A stretch of DNA of 64,000 nucleotides, taken from positions 372,001-436,000 of the forward strand of contig NZ_JAOCQD020000002.1 in assembly GCF_025290835.2 (NCBI RefSeq). The letters run 5' to 3'. Source of the DNA: Aquabacterium sp. OR-4 (GTDB lineage Bacteria > Pseudomonadota > Gammaproteobacteria > Burkholderiales > Burkholderiaceae_C). A program made the position numbers and the translations under genes. Below, piece by piece: positions 32,640-41,608 of this stretch. The notes below the pieces were generated by a model. It made no database searches and was not told where the DNA came from. It saw only the letters and a program-made list of their open reading frames with translations. Numbering within the stretch: the first letter of the stretch is position 1; the number at the start of each line of letters is the position of its first letter.

Positions 32640-34313
32640 TCACTCGGTCTGCAGCTTGTGCGAAAAGCGCAGCACCACAAACTCGGCCGGCCGCACCGCG
32701 GCGATGCCGATCTCGACGATCAGGTAGCCGTTGAGCACGTCCTGGGCGGTCATGGTGCTGCCCAGGCCCACGCGCACGAAGTACGCCGACTCGGGCTTGG
32801 CGCCGGCCAGCGCACCGCGCTCCCACAGGCCGTAGAGGTAGCTCTCGATCATCGCCTTAACCTTGAGCCAGGTGGTGGCGTCGTTGGGCTCGAACACCGC
32901 AAAGGCCGAGGCCTTGCGCGCCGATTCCTCGATCATGATGAACAGGCGCCGCACCGACACATAGCGCCATTCGTTGTCGTTGCCGGCCAGCGTGCGTGCG
33001 CCCCACACCAGGGTGCCCTTGCCGGTGAAGGCGCGGATGGCGTTGACCGACTTGCCGGCCGTGGCGTCGATGTTCAGGCCTTCCTGCTCCTCGTCGGTGA
33101 TCTTGCTCACCGGGCCCAGCACGGCCAGCACGCCCACATTGGCCGGCGCCTTCCACACCCCGCGCTCGCGGTCCACGCGGGCATAGATGCCGGCCATGGC
33201 GGCGCTGGGCGGCAGCGTCACGCGCTGCATCTCGAGCAGCGCGCGCACGTTGTTGTAGAAGGCCGTCTCGGTGTTGCGGATCGAGGCCAGGGTCTCGCCC
33301 GGCGCCGCCGGCAGCGTGATGGCCGCGCGCGGCAGATCGGCGGCGGCGATGAGGCCGCTGCCGTCGCCCAGCTTCTGCAGGTCAAAACCGCCCGCGCCGC
33401 CGGTGGCCTTGAAGGCCGTCCAGGCGGCGAGCAGGTCGTTGCCGGTCTTGCTGTTGGCGTCGACGATGGTCAGCAGCCCGCCGGCCACGGTGAAACTGGC
33501 CGCCGTGGTCTTGCGGCCGAAGTTGACGGCCACGCCCGGGTTGCTGCCCGGTGTGCCGCTGAAGCTGACATTCACGCCGTTGGCGGTGCCCAGCACCAGG
33601 CTGCCGCTCACATGGGCCAGCCGCGCCGGGTTGCTGCGCGTGATCTCGACCGCCGCCTCGTCGTACTCGGCGGCCATCGAGGTCTGCAGGTACGGGTGAT
33701 AGGCGGCGCCGTACATCAGGTTGGCGGCCAGGTTGGCATCGTTGCGGAAGGCCTGCACCGCGCCGCCCTGCACATCCAGGATGGTGAAGCGGTCGCCCAG
33801 CTTGCGGCACTGGGCCAGCGCCTCGCCGCACACCGCGTAGTAGCTGGCCGAGGGCAGCAGCATCGCGGCATCGGTCAAGACCAGCAGCGTCGGCTCGTCT
33901 TCTTTCTCCAGCGCGGCCAGGCCGGCCGAGAAGCGCCCCTGCGTCGGGGCATTGCCGTAGTGGCCCACCGACACCACGTAGCAGGGGCCGCCCCCGTTCT
34001 TGAAATAGTGCGCCAGCGCGTAGTACAGGCTGAACGGGTTGGCCGGCGGCACGGCCGCCACGCCGGGCGGCAGGCCGGCCGAGGCCGGCTCGGTGACGCT
34101 GAACCGCGCGCGCTGCGCACCGCCAAAGGCGCTGCGGTAATCCAGCAGCGTGCTGATGCGCAGCACCTTGGGCGGCGCGGTATCGGCCGGCCCGGTCTCG
34201 GTGTAGCCAACGAAGGCCGGCACCGCGGTGGCCACCTCGGCCACCGAAGGGGGCAGCGTCGAGATCTCTTCGATGTAGACGCCGGGGGTCCTGTAGACGG
34301 GCATGTCTCGCAC
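32640..34313 (-). CDS. eCIS contractile sheath protein (Afp2-4/Pvc2-4-like)
   Basis: This 557-residue sheath protein opens with YRTPGVYIEEISTLPPSVAE and VATAVPAFVGYTE, the classic tail-sheath N-terminus that donates a strand to its neighbour. C-terminal blocks include KGTLVWGARTLAGNDNEWRY, VSVRRLFIMIEESARKAS, FVFEPN-like AVFEPNDATTWLKVKAMIE, and the final GIAAVRPAEFVVLRFSHKL. Afp and PVC have three sheath genes; this operon has one, so the whole sheath is probably a homopolymer. Contraction would drive the tube into the target. Confidence 0.93.
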   Translation of the reverse strand: MRDMPVYRTPGVYIEEISTLPPSVAEVATAVPAFVGYTETGPADTAPPKVLRISTLLDYRSAFGGAQRARFSVTEPASAGLPPGVAAVPPANPFSLYYALAHYFKNGGGPCYVVSVGHYGNAPTQGRFSAGLAALEKEDEPTLLVLTDAAMLLPSASYYAVCGEALAQCRKLGDRFTILDVQGGAVQAFRNDANLAANLMYGAAYHPYLQTSMAAEYDEAAVEITRSNPARLAHVSGSLVLGTANGVNVSFSGTPGSNPGVAVNFGRKTTAASFTVAGGLLTIVDANSKTGNDLLAAWTAFKATGGAGGFDLQKLGDGSGLIAAADLPRAAITLPAAPGETLASIRNTETAFYNNVRALLEMQRVTLPPSAAMAGIYARVDRERGVWKAPANVGVLAVLGPVSKITDEEQEGLNIDATAGKSVNAIRAFTGKGTLVWGARTLAGNDNEWRYVSVRRLFIMIEESARKASAFAVFEPNDATTWLKVKAMIESYLYGLWERGALAGAKPESAYFVRVGLGSTMTAQDVLNGYLIVEIGIAAVRPAEFVVLRFSHKLQTE

Positions 34314-34343
34314 TCCGTTCGGTGGGTGGGGTTCGGGGGTGGA

Positions 34344-34931
34344 TCAGGCGTCGCGCCGGTGGGCGTGCACCACGGTCTGCTCGATGCGCGGCGGCGTCAG
34401 CGCCGCCGGATCACTGAGCACCACCATGCGCACCCGGTACAGCACCGAGGGCTGGTAGTGCACGCGCAGTGCGCTCCAGATGTTGTTCTGCTCGTGCTGG
34501 GGCTGGTTCACCAGCTCGATCACCAGCTTGTCGATGGCGGCGGGCAGCGCCGGGGTGTTTTCGCGGTCGAACACCGGCTGCCCCTGGAAGAAGCGCATCA
34601 CCAGGGCCAGCTGGTTCAGCCCCAGCGCATAGCCCTTGAAGCGGGCCACGAACAGCACATGCAGGTTGAGCCGCAGATCGGGCATCACCCGCTGCTGGCG
34701 GCCGTCGGGGCCCACGCGCAGCCAGGGGTCGGGGGCCCGCACGCTGGTCTCGGGCTCGAGGTTGATCAGCAGGATGGAGATCGCGTTGAGGCGGAAATCC
34801 ACCGTGTCGGCCTTGTCGCCGTCGATCAGCTGGGCGCGGTCTTCGGGGGAGTCGTCACCCACGGCTGCCGCGGCAGCATGCAGGTAGGCATCGAGCCGGT
34901 CGCGCAGCAGGACGAGCACGTCGCCAAACAT
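34344..34931 (-). CDS. eCIS tail terminator/cap protein (DUF4255, Afp16/Pvc16-like)
   Basis: This 195-residue protein carries the DUF4255 domain: an N-terminal VLVLLRDRLDAYLHA helix, DTVDFRLNAISILLINLEPE, LRLNLHVLFVARFKGYALGL, and LVIELVNQPQHEQNNIWSAL. Family members cap the tube-sheath end and control length. In the Afp and PVC operons the equivalent gene is last; here it comes first, which is common for other eCIS subfamilies. The 180 bp upstream, shared back-to-tail with the dehydrogenase gene, must contain the operon promoter. I see no convincing -10/-35 there. Confidence 0.87.
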   Translation of the reverse strand: MFGDVLVLLRDRLDAYLHAAAAAVGDDSPEDRAQLIDGDKADTVDFRLNAISILLINLEPETSVRAPDPWLRVGPDGRQQRVMPDLRLNLHVLFVARFKGYALGLNQLALVMRFFQGQPVFDRENTPALPAAIDKLVIELVNQPQHEQNNIWSALRVHYQPSVLYRVRMVVLSDPAALTPPRIEQTVVHAHRRDA

Positions 34932-35114
34932 GGTCGGGCAGACCTTTCCGGCGCCAGGCGCCTTGGTTTCCGCCTTCGCGGCTGGCTGGCCGGGAATGCA
35001 CGGGTCGGAGGAATTGTGTGGACAGCGTCACATTTCCCACCACCCCCTAACTCGCGCTGACATCCTGCCCGGGCCCCGGCGCATCCCGCGCCGAGGTGAA
35101 AAGCGCCTGCCGCT

Positions 35115-36125
35115 TCAGGCGCGTGGGCGGCCGTCGGCGATCACGCAGCCAGCCGGCACCTGCCCGCCGTCGAGCACCGCCACGACGCATTGCGCGGCGA
35201 TGCGGTTGGTGCGGCCGAGCCCCTCGTGCGTCGACGCGCCCGAGTGCGGCGTGGCGACGACATTGGGCAAGGCGATCAGCGCCTGGGTCGTGCCGGCATG
35301 GGCCGGGTCGGACTCGCTGAGAAACACGTCGAGCCCGGCGCCGGCAATCGCGCCGGACTGCAGGGCCGCGAGCAGCGCCGCGTCGTCCACCAGGCCGCCG
35401 CGGGCGGTGTTGATCAGCACCGCGGTCGGCTTCATGCGCGCCAGCGCCTGGGCGTCGATCAGCAGGCGCGTTGCGGGCGTCAGCGGGGCATGCAGGGTGA
35501 CGACATCGCTGTGGGCCAGCAGCTGCGCCATGTCGACATACGTGACGTTGTGCTGCCGCGCCCACGTCGCGTCCTGCTGCTGCGACACCGCCAGGATGCG
35601 GGCCTCAAAGCCCTGCAGCCGCTGCACCACGCTGCGGCCGATGCGGCCCAGCCCGACGATGCCCACGGTCTTGCGGTACAGGTCGGCCCCGGTCAGGATG
35701 GCCCAGGAGCCCGCGTTCATCTGCATCTGCGATTCGCGCAGGCGATGCTGGACCGCCAGCATCAGCGCCAGCGCGTGGTCGGCCACGCTGGCGTCGTTGC
35801 CGCCCGCCGCGATGGTGGCCACCTTGCCCAGATCGGCCACCGCGGCGGTGTCCACGCGCTCGTAGCCCACGCCGCGGCGCGCGATGACCTTCAGCCCGGG
35901 CAGCCGCTCGAGCAAGGCCCGGGTCACCCGCGCATGGCCGACGATCCAGCCGTCGGCCTGCGCCAGCACCTGGGCAAGGGTGTCTTCGGCGAGCTCGCCG
36001 TCCGCCTTGCCGGGCGGCAGTTCGGCCAGGCGAACCTCGCACCGCTGGGCCTGCAGGTAGGCGATGGTCTCCTCGTCAAAAAATCTCTGCGTGACCACCA
36101 CGGTCCGCGGCTTGTTGTCGCTCAT
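35115..36125 (-). CDS. D-2-hydroxyacid dehydrogenase (NAD-dependent, phosphoglycerate-dehydrogenase family)
   Basis: This 336-residue protein has the NAD-binding motif VGIVGLGRIG (about residues 154-163) and the full catalytic set of the D-2-hydroxyacid dehydrogenases: Arg in INTARGG (about R242), Glu in DVFLSESDP (about E271) and His in ATPHSGAS (about H293). Substrate is unknown; it would reversibly oxidise a D-2-hydroxy acid to the keto acid. The ATG overlaps the stop of the hydantoinase-like gene (ATGA), so the two form an operon and may serve the same catabolic pathway. The protein looks intact. Confidence 0.87.
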   Translation of the reverse strand: MSDNKPRTVVVTQRFFDEETIAYLQAQRCEVRLAELPPGKADGELAEDTLAQVLAQADGWIVGHARVTRALLERLPGLKVIARRGVGYERVDTAAVADLGKVATIAAGGNDASVADHALALMLAVQHRLRESQMQMNAGSWAILTGADLYRKTVGIVGLGRIGRSVVQRLQGFEARILAVSQQQDATWARQHNVTYVDMAQLLAHSDVVTLHAPLTPATRLLIDAQALARMKPTAVLINTARGGLVDDAALLAALQSGAIAGAGLDVFLSESDPAHAGTTQALIALPNVVATPHSGASTHEGLGRTNRIAAQCVVAVLDGGQVPAGCVIADGRPRA

Positions 36126-37963
36126 GCCGATGCCTCCAGTGCCGTTGCGGTGCCTGCCTGCCTGGCGCCCGGCGCGCCGTGTTCGATGTCAACCACCAGG
36201 TTGTAGTGGCCGTCCACCGTGAAGCGGCAGTCGGGGCCGAGGCTGCAGCTCGACTCGCGCTCCTCCACCACGGCCGGGCCGCTCAGCTGCACGCCCGGCC
36301 TGAGCCGGTAGCGGTCGTAGACCCTGGCCTGGGTGACGCCGTAGCCGTCGAAATACACCTCGCGCGTGCCGCGCAAGGCTTCGCCTTCGGCGCTGGCGTA
36401 GGCCAGCGTGATGTCCTGCTCCGGCAGCGCGGCGGCCAGGCGCCAGTTCACCGCCTCGATGGCCACGTCCTTGACCACCCGGCCGAAGCGCTCAAGGTAG
36501 GCGGCCTGGAATGCCTGCCTGATCTGGGGGAGGTGCGACTCGTCCAACGGCCCGGCGGGCAGCGCCACGGTGACCTCGAAGCCCTGGCCGACATAGCGCA
36601 TGTCGGCCATCCACCGCACGGTGATCGCATGGCCGCCCTGGTTCGCCCGTTGCAGCAGATCGCGGCTGGCGGCTTCCATCTGCGCGAACAGCGCGTTCAC
36701 CACCTGCCAATCGGCGCGCTCCAGGCGCGTCACGTAGCCCCGCACGTCGTCCACGGCAGGCGCCGCGACGAGGAAGCCCAGCGCCGAGACGACGCCGGCG
36801 CCAATCGGCACGATCAGGCGCGGCACCTTGAGCAGGCGGGCCAGCGCATAGCCGTGCACCGCACCGGCGCCGCCGAACGCGAACAGCGCATGCGCCCGCG
36901 GGTCCTTGCCCTTCTCGGCGAGGTGCATGCGCGTGGCGGCGGCCATGGTCTCGTTGGCGATGGCCTGGATGCCCCGGGCGGCGCCCATCGCGTCGATGCC
37001 CAGCGGGGCACCCAGACGATCCTGCATCGCCTGGCGCACCGCCTCCAGCGACAGGTCGAGCTCGCCGCCCAGAAAGAACCTCGGGTCGAGGTAACCCAGC
37101 ATCAGGTCGGCGTCGGTCACCGTGGGCTCGGTGCCGCCCAGGCCATAGGCCACCGGGCCGGGCTCGGAGCCGGCGCTGCGCGGGCCGACCTTCATCAGCC
37201 CGTTGGCATCCACCGCGGCGATCGAGCCGCCACCGGTGCCGATCTCGATCAGGTCGATCACCGTGAGCTTCAGCGGCAGGCCCGAGCCCGGCTTGAACTT
37301 GCGGATGCGGCCGGCCTCGAACTCGTGCTTCAGGTTGGGCCGGCCGTTCTCGATCAGGCACATCTTGGCGGTGGTGCCGCCCATGTCGAACGAGATCAGG
37401 CGGTTTTCGCCAAGCTGGCGCGCCATGTAGGCGGCCGCCATGGCGCCGGCCGCGGGGCCGGACTCGATCAGCCGCACCGGGAACCGACGGGCATCGTCGA
37501 GGGTGGTGATGCCGCCGCCGGACAGCATGATGTAGAGCTCGCCCTGGAAGCCGATGTCGGCCAGGTCCTGGCCGAGCCGGCTCATGTAGGCATGCACGCG
37601 GGGCTGCACGTAGGCATTGACGCAGGCGGTGTTGGTGCGCTCGTACTCGCGGATCTCCGGCGCCACATCGGACGACAGCGTGACCAGCAGCCCGGGATAG
37701 AGCGCACGAACCGCGTCCAGCGCCTGACGCTCGTGCGCCGGGTTGCGATAGGCGTGCATGAAGGCGATGGCCAGCGCCTCGATCTGCTCGGATTCGACCA
37801 GCCACCGCACCTCGCGCACGACATCGTCCACGCTCAAGGGTTCGAACTCGACGCCGCTGGCCAGCATCCGGCCCGCGATCGGGCGGCGCAGCCGGCGCGG
37901 CACGATGACCGGCACCGCTGTCAGAAACAGGTCGTCCACGTCGTAGCGGCTCTCGCGGCCCAT
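36122..37963 (-). pseudogene. hydantoinase/oxoprolinase subunit A (HyuA) lacking its N-terminus
   Basis: The open frame encodes 613 residues that match HyuA/HydA of N-methylhydantoinases and 5-oxoprolinases: MGRESRYDVDDLF, YVQPRVHAYMSRLG, LSGGGITTLDDAR, LIESGPAAGAMAAAYMA, ISFDMGGTTAKMCLI, and the C-terminal VNWRLAAALPEQDI and a cysteine-containing ESSCSLGPDC end. Family members are about 690 residues and start with a GVDVGGTFTD phosphate-binding motif, absent here. Directly upstream of ATG the frame reads stop-Ile-Glu, and IEMGRESRYD is itself conserved, so homology runs right up to a TGA at 37972 or so. About 90 residues have been deleted. No ribosome-binding site precedes the ATG and no hyuB partner follows. 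It is probably inactive. Confidence 0.75.
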
Positions 37964-38143
37964 TTCGATTCAATCTGCATCGGTGTGCTTTCGTCGGGGA
38001 TGATGGCGCGCAGCGTAGTTCGGGCCCTCCCCCGGACAACGCCAGAATTCTTGCAATCCGCGGGTATGCCCGACATCTCGTTCGGCGATGCCGGCCATCG
38101 CAGACCTCGCTGCCCTGCCCTGCCCTTGCTCTGGCCCTTGCCC

Positions 38144-38917
38144 ATGCCGTCCATCGCCTTGCCCACTGCCTCGATCGCACGCGTGCTGCTGCTCAATCCG
38201 TGGTTTGCCGCACTGGACGCCGACACGCGCAACGATCTTGTCGCAGCGGCCGAGCCGGTGCAGCTGCCGCGCGGCGGCGTGGTGTTCCGGCAAGGCGAGC
38301 TCAGCACCGGCTTCTACGGCCTGGTGCATGGCGCGCTGTGCGTGTCCACGGTGTCCGAAACCGGGCGCGAGGCCGTGCTCACGGTGCTGGAGCCTGGGCA
38401 CTGGTTCGGCGAGGCCTCGGCGCTCGACGGCCTGCCGCGCAGCCACGATGTGGTGGCCTGCAGCGATGCCCGGCTGCTGCGGGTCGGGCGCGACGACTTC
38501 AACCGCCTGATGCTGCGCAGCGGTTTCGCCCGCGCCATCGCGTTGCTGCAGGCGCACTACCTGCGCACCGTGTTCGCCATGCTCTAGGACGCCACGCTGC
38601 GCTCGACGCGGGGCCGCATCGCCCGCCGCCTGCAGCGCCTGGCGCTCGGCGACGCCTCCAGGCACTCCGAAGACCGGCGCGTGCTGCGGATCACCCAGGA
38701 CATGCTGGCCATGATGATCGGCATCACCCGCCAGACCCTGGCGCTGGAGCTCAAGGCCATGGCCCAGGCCGGCGCCATCCGCATCGGCTACCGGCGCATC
38801 GAGATCCTGTCGATGACCCAGCTCGACGAGTTGGCGGCGTGCCCGGGCCCGACCGACAGGCCGGGCCTGCTGCGGCCGGCAGCCGCCCCCTGCCCCGGCG
38901 CTTCGCCAGGCGGTTAG
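38144..38917 (+). pseudogene. Crp/Fnr-family regulator interrupted by an in-frame amber codon
   Basis: The first part (from ATG 38144; ATG 38066 is an alternative) encodes a cyclic-nucleotide-type sensor domain: VQLPRGGVVFRQGELSTGFY, GREAVLTVLEPGHWFGE, and a dimer helix ending in HYLRTVFAML. A TAG follows at 38585. In the same frame the protein resumes: DATLRSTRGRIARRLQRLAL, then a helix-turn-helix DMLAMMIGITRQTLALELKA, and a stop at 38915. Homologues have a Glu codon at the amber position (LED), so a single GAG-to-TAG change would explain it. Start and stop otherwise fit a full-length 257-residue Crp/Fnr protein. It diverges from the truncated hydantoinase gene, which it may once have controlled. 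Confidence 0.8.
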
Positions 38918-39365
38918 TGGCCCAGGCCGCTGTTGACCCGAGGTGCGCCGTGCACCACATTGCCGCCATGCGCCGGGCGGCCGCAGGCCGAACCCGACCA
39001 GCCGCAGCGAACCAAATTGGTGCCATGCGGCTCAGGCCCGCACGGCGTTTTCAAAGGCAAGCAGATGCACGACACCGCCCGATGGTGGGCCGGCCCGACG
39101 ACAATCGGCACCCGGTACCCCAGCCCGGCCCACCAGCCCGCCACACTGGCACAAAGCATGCTTTCCAGTGCAGCTTCACCCGCCGGTGGGGCCCCTCAGA
39201 CCAGGGCCGTACCTGTAGGGTGTTGCCCCAAGCGGATGTAGTATTCTTTCAGGCTATATTGCCTTTCTCGCAGCAAATGAGGCTGCAGGCGGCTCAAGAG
39301 GCTGCTTTTCGAACTGTAGTCACAGCGTCCCGCAGCCATCAGGTGGGTCGTCTGGAGGATCAAGA
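38918..39365. other. intergenic region upstream of tonB
   Basis: These 448 bases contain no gene I can support. Sequences near 39220-39265 are AT-rich (TTGCCC, TATATT) and could be the tonB promoter, but the elements do not match a clear -35/-10 pair. No Fur-box-like palindrome is evident. GGAGG at 39354-39358 is the ribosome-binding site of tonB. Confidence 0.5.
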
Positions 39366-40067
39366 GTGGATTACGCTTCCCAGCAACGCAACCCCGGTAA
39401 GCACACCGTCGGGCTTGGCATCGTCGTGCTCCTGCACGTGGTGCTGGGTTGGGCCCTGATGAACGGCCTGGCACGCAAGGTGGTCGAGGTCATCAAGGCC
39501 CCGATCGAGACCAAGATCATCGAGGAGGTCAAGCCGCCTCCGCCGCCGCCGCCCGAGAACCTGCCGCCCCCGCCCAAGATGGCCGCTCCGCCGCCGTCCT
39601 TCGTGCCGCCGCCGGAAATCCAGGTGGCCACGCCGCAGCAGGCCCCCACCATCACCGTCACCCGCGACGCGCCGCCCCCGGCACCGGTCACGCTGGCCCC
39701 GGCCCCCGCCCCGGTGGCTGCGCCGCCGGCACCGCCCGCGCCGCCGGCACCGCCGGCCCGGCCGCGTGTTCCGCAGCCGCGCGTCGATGTGGCCAAGTGC
39801 GTCAACTACGACGACTACCCGGCCGCAGCCCTGCGCGCCGAGGCCTCGGGCACCACGCGTCTGCGCCTGTCGGTGGATCCGGCCGGCGTCGTCACCAAGG
39901 CCGATGTCATCGGCTCGGCCGGCCCGACGCGTGAACATCGCCTGCTGGACCGCGCCGCGGTCACGCAGATGGCTTCGGGCTCCTGCAAGGGAACCGCCGC
40001 CACCGATGACGCCGGCAAGCCGATCCTCGCCACCATCGACGTCGACGTCGTCTGGCGTATCCAGTGA
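39366..40067 (+). CDS. tonB: energy-transducing protein TonB
   Basis: This 233-residue protein starts with GTG at 39366, seven bases after GGAGG. Residues 15-35 form a single membrane helix (GLGIVVLLHVVLGWALMNGL). Then comes KPPPPPPPEN and more than 90 residues of Pro/Ala/Val that would span the periplasm. The C-terminal domain (DVAKCVNYDDYPAAALRAEA, followed by TTRLRLSVDPAGVVTKADVI) is the TonB_C fold that contacts the TonB box of outer-membrane receptors. It acts with the ExbB-ExbD proteins encoded immediately downstream to bring proton-motive force to active transport of siderophores or similar substrates. Confidence 0.92.
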   Translation: MDYASQQRNPGKHTVGLGIVVLLHVVLGWALMNGLARKVVEVIKAPIETKIIEEVKPPPPPPPENLPPPPKMAAPPPSFVPPPEIQVATPQQAPTITVTRDAPPPAPVTLAPAPAPVAAPPAPPAPPAPPARPRVPQPRVDVAKCVNYDDYPAAALRAEASGTTRLRLSVDPAGVVTKADVIGSAGPTREHRLLDRAAVTQMASGSCKGTAATDDAGKPILATIDVDVVWRIQ

Positions 40068-40230
40068 CCCACGGCGCGCCGCCGCACCGGTGCCATCGGC
40101 CGGTTGACGGCCGGCAGGTTTCTGCGGGCCGGCAGCGCCAGTTCATCCCCCTCGAGCCACTCTTCGAGATTTCCTCTCAGTCTTCCGGCAGCACCACCCC
40201 CGCTGCCCTTGTTACCTGTTGGAGCCACCC

Positions 40231-41073
40231 ATGTCCTTGATGCAATCCGTGCGCGCGCCGCTGGCCGCAGCCCTGCTGGCGATCGCTGCGATCGCCACCA
40301 CCGCCCTGCCCGAGACCGCGCAGGCGCAGGCTTCGGCCCCCGCGGCCGAGGCCTCGGCCCCCGTCGCCGCCCCCGAGGCCGCGGCGCTGCCTGCCGCCAC
40401 CACCACCAAGGAAGAGGTGCTCAACCCCTACGGCCTGGAAGCCATGTGGAAGCACGGCGACATCGTCGCGCGCAGCACCCTGATCATCATGATCATCATG
40501 TCGATCAGCACCTGGTACGTGATGTTCACCAAGCTGTGGGAACAGTCCAAGCTGCTCAAGGCCGGTCGCGCCGTGGGCGAGTCGTTCTGGAAGTCGCCCT
40601 CGATGAAGCAGGCCGCCCACTCGCTCGAAGAGCGCAGCGCCTTCCGCTACATCGCCGAGAGCGGCGTCAAGGCCGACGAGCACCATGAGGGCACGCTGGT
40701 CGAGCAGATCGACCGCCACACCTGGATCTCGATGAGCATCGAGCGCGCCGTCGGCAACATCCAGAGCCGCCTGCAGGACGGCCTGGCCCTGCTGGCCACT
40801 GTCGGCTCCACCGCCCCGTTCGTGGGCCTGTTCGGCACGGTGTGGGGCATCTATCACGCGCTGACCGCCATCGGCATCAGCGGCCAGGCGTCGATCGACA
40901 AGGTCGCCGGCCCGGTGGGTGAAGCACTGATCATGACCGCCATCGGCCTGGCCGTCGCGGTGCCCGCGGTGATGGGCTACAACTGGCTGATCCGCCGCAA
41001 CAAGAGCGTGATGGAGCAGGTGCGCGCGTTCTCGGGCGACGTGCACAACGTGCTGCTGGCCGGCAAGCGCTGA
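40231..41073 (+). CDS. exbB: ExbB-type proton channel subunit (MotA/TolQ/ExbB family)
   Basis: This 280-residue protein is called from ATG 40231, which has GGAG seven bases upstream; a TTG at 40219 is less likely. Residues 1-35 are a cleavable signal-like stretch (LLAIAAIATTALPETAQAQA), which many betaproteobacterial ExbB proteins have. The three membrane helices follow: LIIMIIMSISTWYVMFT, LLATVGSTAPFVGLFGTVWG (with the channel-lining TVGST and GTVWGI motif) and LGIAVAVPAVMGYNWL-like. It forms the pentameric channel around an ExbD dimer. Confidence 0.93.
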   Translation: MSLMQSVRAPLAAALLAIAAIATTALPETAQAQASAPAAEASAPVAAPEAAALPAATTTKEEVLNPYGLEAMWKHGDIVARSTLIIMIIMSISTWYVMFTKLWEQSKLLKAGRAVGESFWKSPSMKQAAHSLEERSAFRYIAESGVKADEHHEGTLVEQIDRHTWISMSIERAVGNIQSRLQDGLALLATVGSTAPFVGLFGTVWGIYHALTAIGISGQASIDKVAGPVGEALIMTAIGLAVAVPAVMGYNWLIRRNKSVMEQVRAFSGDVHNVLLAGKR

Positions 41074-41090
41074 TCCACCGACCATGACAG

Positions 41091-41137
41091 GCCATGGGCC
41101 GCGCCGCGTTGCCACGGCAGCACGCGCGGCCCATGGC
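41091..41137 (+). promoter_or_regulatory. intercistronic hairpin between exbB and exbD
   Basis: The 93-base gap after exbB contains a perfect 14-bp inverted repeat: GCCATGGGCCGCGC (41091-41104) and GCGCGGCCCATGGC (41124-41137) with a 19-base loop. There is only a weak T stretch after it, so it is not a normal terminator. It more likely acts on mRNA stability or partial termination. The exbD ribosome-binding site (AGGAG, 41154) lies outside the stem. Confidence 0.75.
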
Positions 41138-41166
41138 GTTTGATTTCCCGCAATAGGAGCATTGCC

Positions 41167-41595
41167 ATGGGCATGGCAGTCGGATCGCCGGACGGCGAAG
41201 AAGACGCAATGAACTCGGCCATCAACACCACCCCGCTGGTGGACATCATGTTGGTGCTGCTGATCATCTTCCTGATCACCACGCCGGTGATCACCCAGAG
41301 CGTCAAGCTCGAACTGCCCAAGGAACGCAACGTCCCCACGCAGACCAAGCCGGAGAACATCCTGCTGGCCGTGAACAAGGAAGGCGATCTGTACTGGGCA
41401 ACCAAGCGCTACGCGGACATGGACTCGCTGGTGGCCGACCTGAAGAAGGAAGCCGTGCGCGACCCGCAGCCCGAAGTGCACATCCGCGGCGACGAGGCCG
41501 CACGCTACGAGATGGTGGGCCGCCTGGTCGTGGCCTGCCAGCGTGCCGGCATCGCCAAGGTGGGGTTCATCACCGAACCGCCGCCCAACAACTGA
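41167..41595 (+). CDS. exbD: ExbD-type transport protein, first copy
   Basis: This 142-residue protein has one membrane helix near residues 20-40, with the conserved INTTPLVDIMLVLLIIFLIT sequence whose Asp is the proton-binding residue. The periplasmic domain then ends in IRGDEAARYEMVGRLVVACQ and AGIAKVGFITEPP, the usual ExbD/TolR fold. AGGAG lies eight bases before the ATG. It pairs with ExbB to form the motor. Confidence 0.93.
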   Translation: MGMAVGSPDGEEDAMNSAINTTPLVDIMLVLLIIFLITTPVITQSVKLELPKERNVPTQTKPENILLAVNKEGDLYWATKRYADMDSLVADLKKEAVRDPQPEVHIRGDEAARYEMVGRLVVACQRAGIAKVGFITEPPPNN

Positions 41596-41608
41596 TAGGA
41601 GTCGACCC

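Noticed and set aside
12599..34931. Type VI secretion system or contractile prophage
   Set aside because: There is no TssJLM membrane complex, ClpV or Hcp/TssBC set, and no capsid, terminase or lysis genes. DUF4255, DUF5908, CIS tape measure and Afp11/12-like proteins point to an eCIS.
35115..36125. Hydroxyacid dehydrogenase as part of the eCIS operon (cargo)
   Set aside because: It has the same orientation and lies upstream of the cap gene, but it is a normal metabolic enzyme coupled to the hydantoinase gene, with a 183-base gap before the eCIS.
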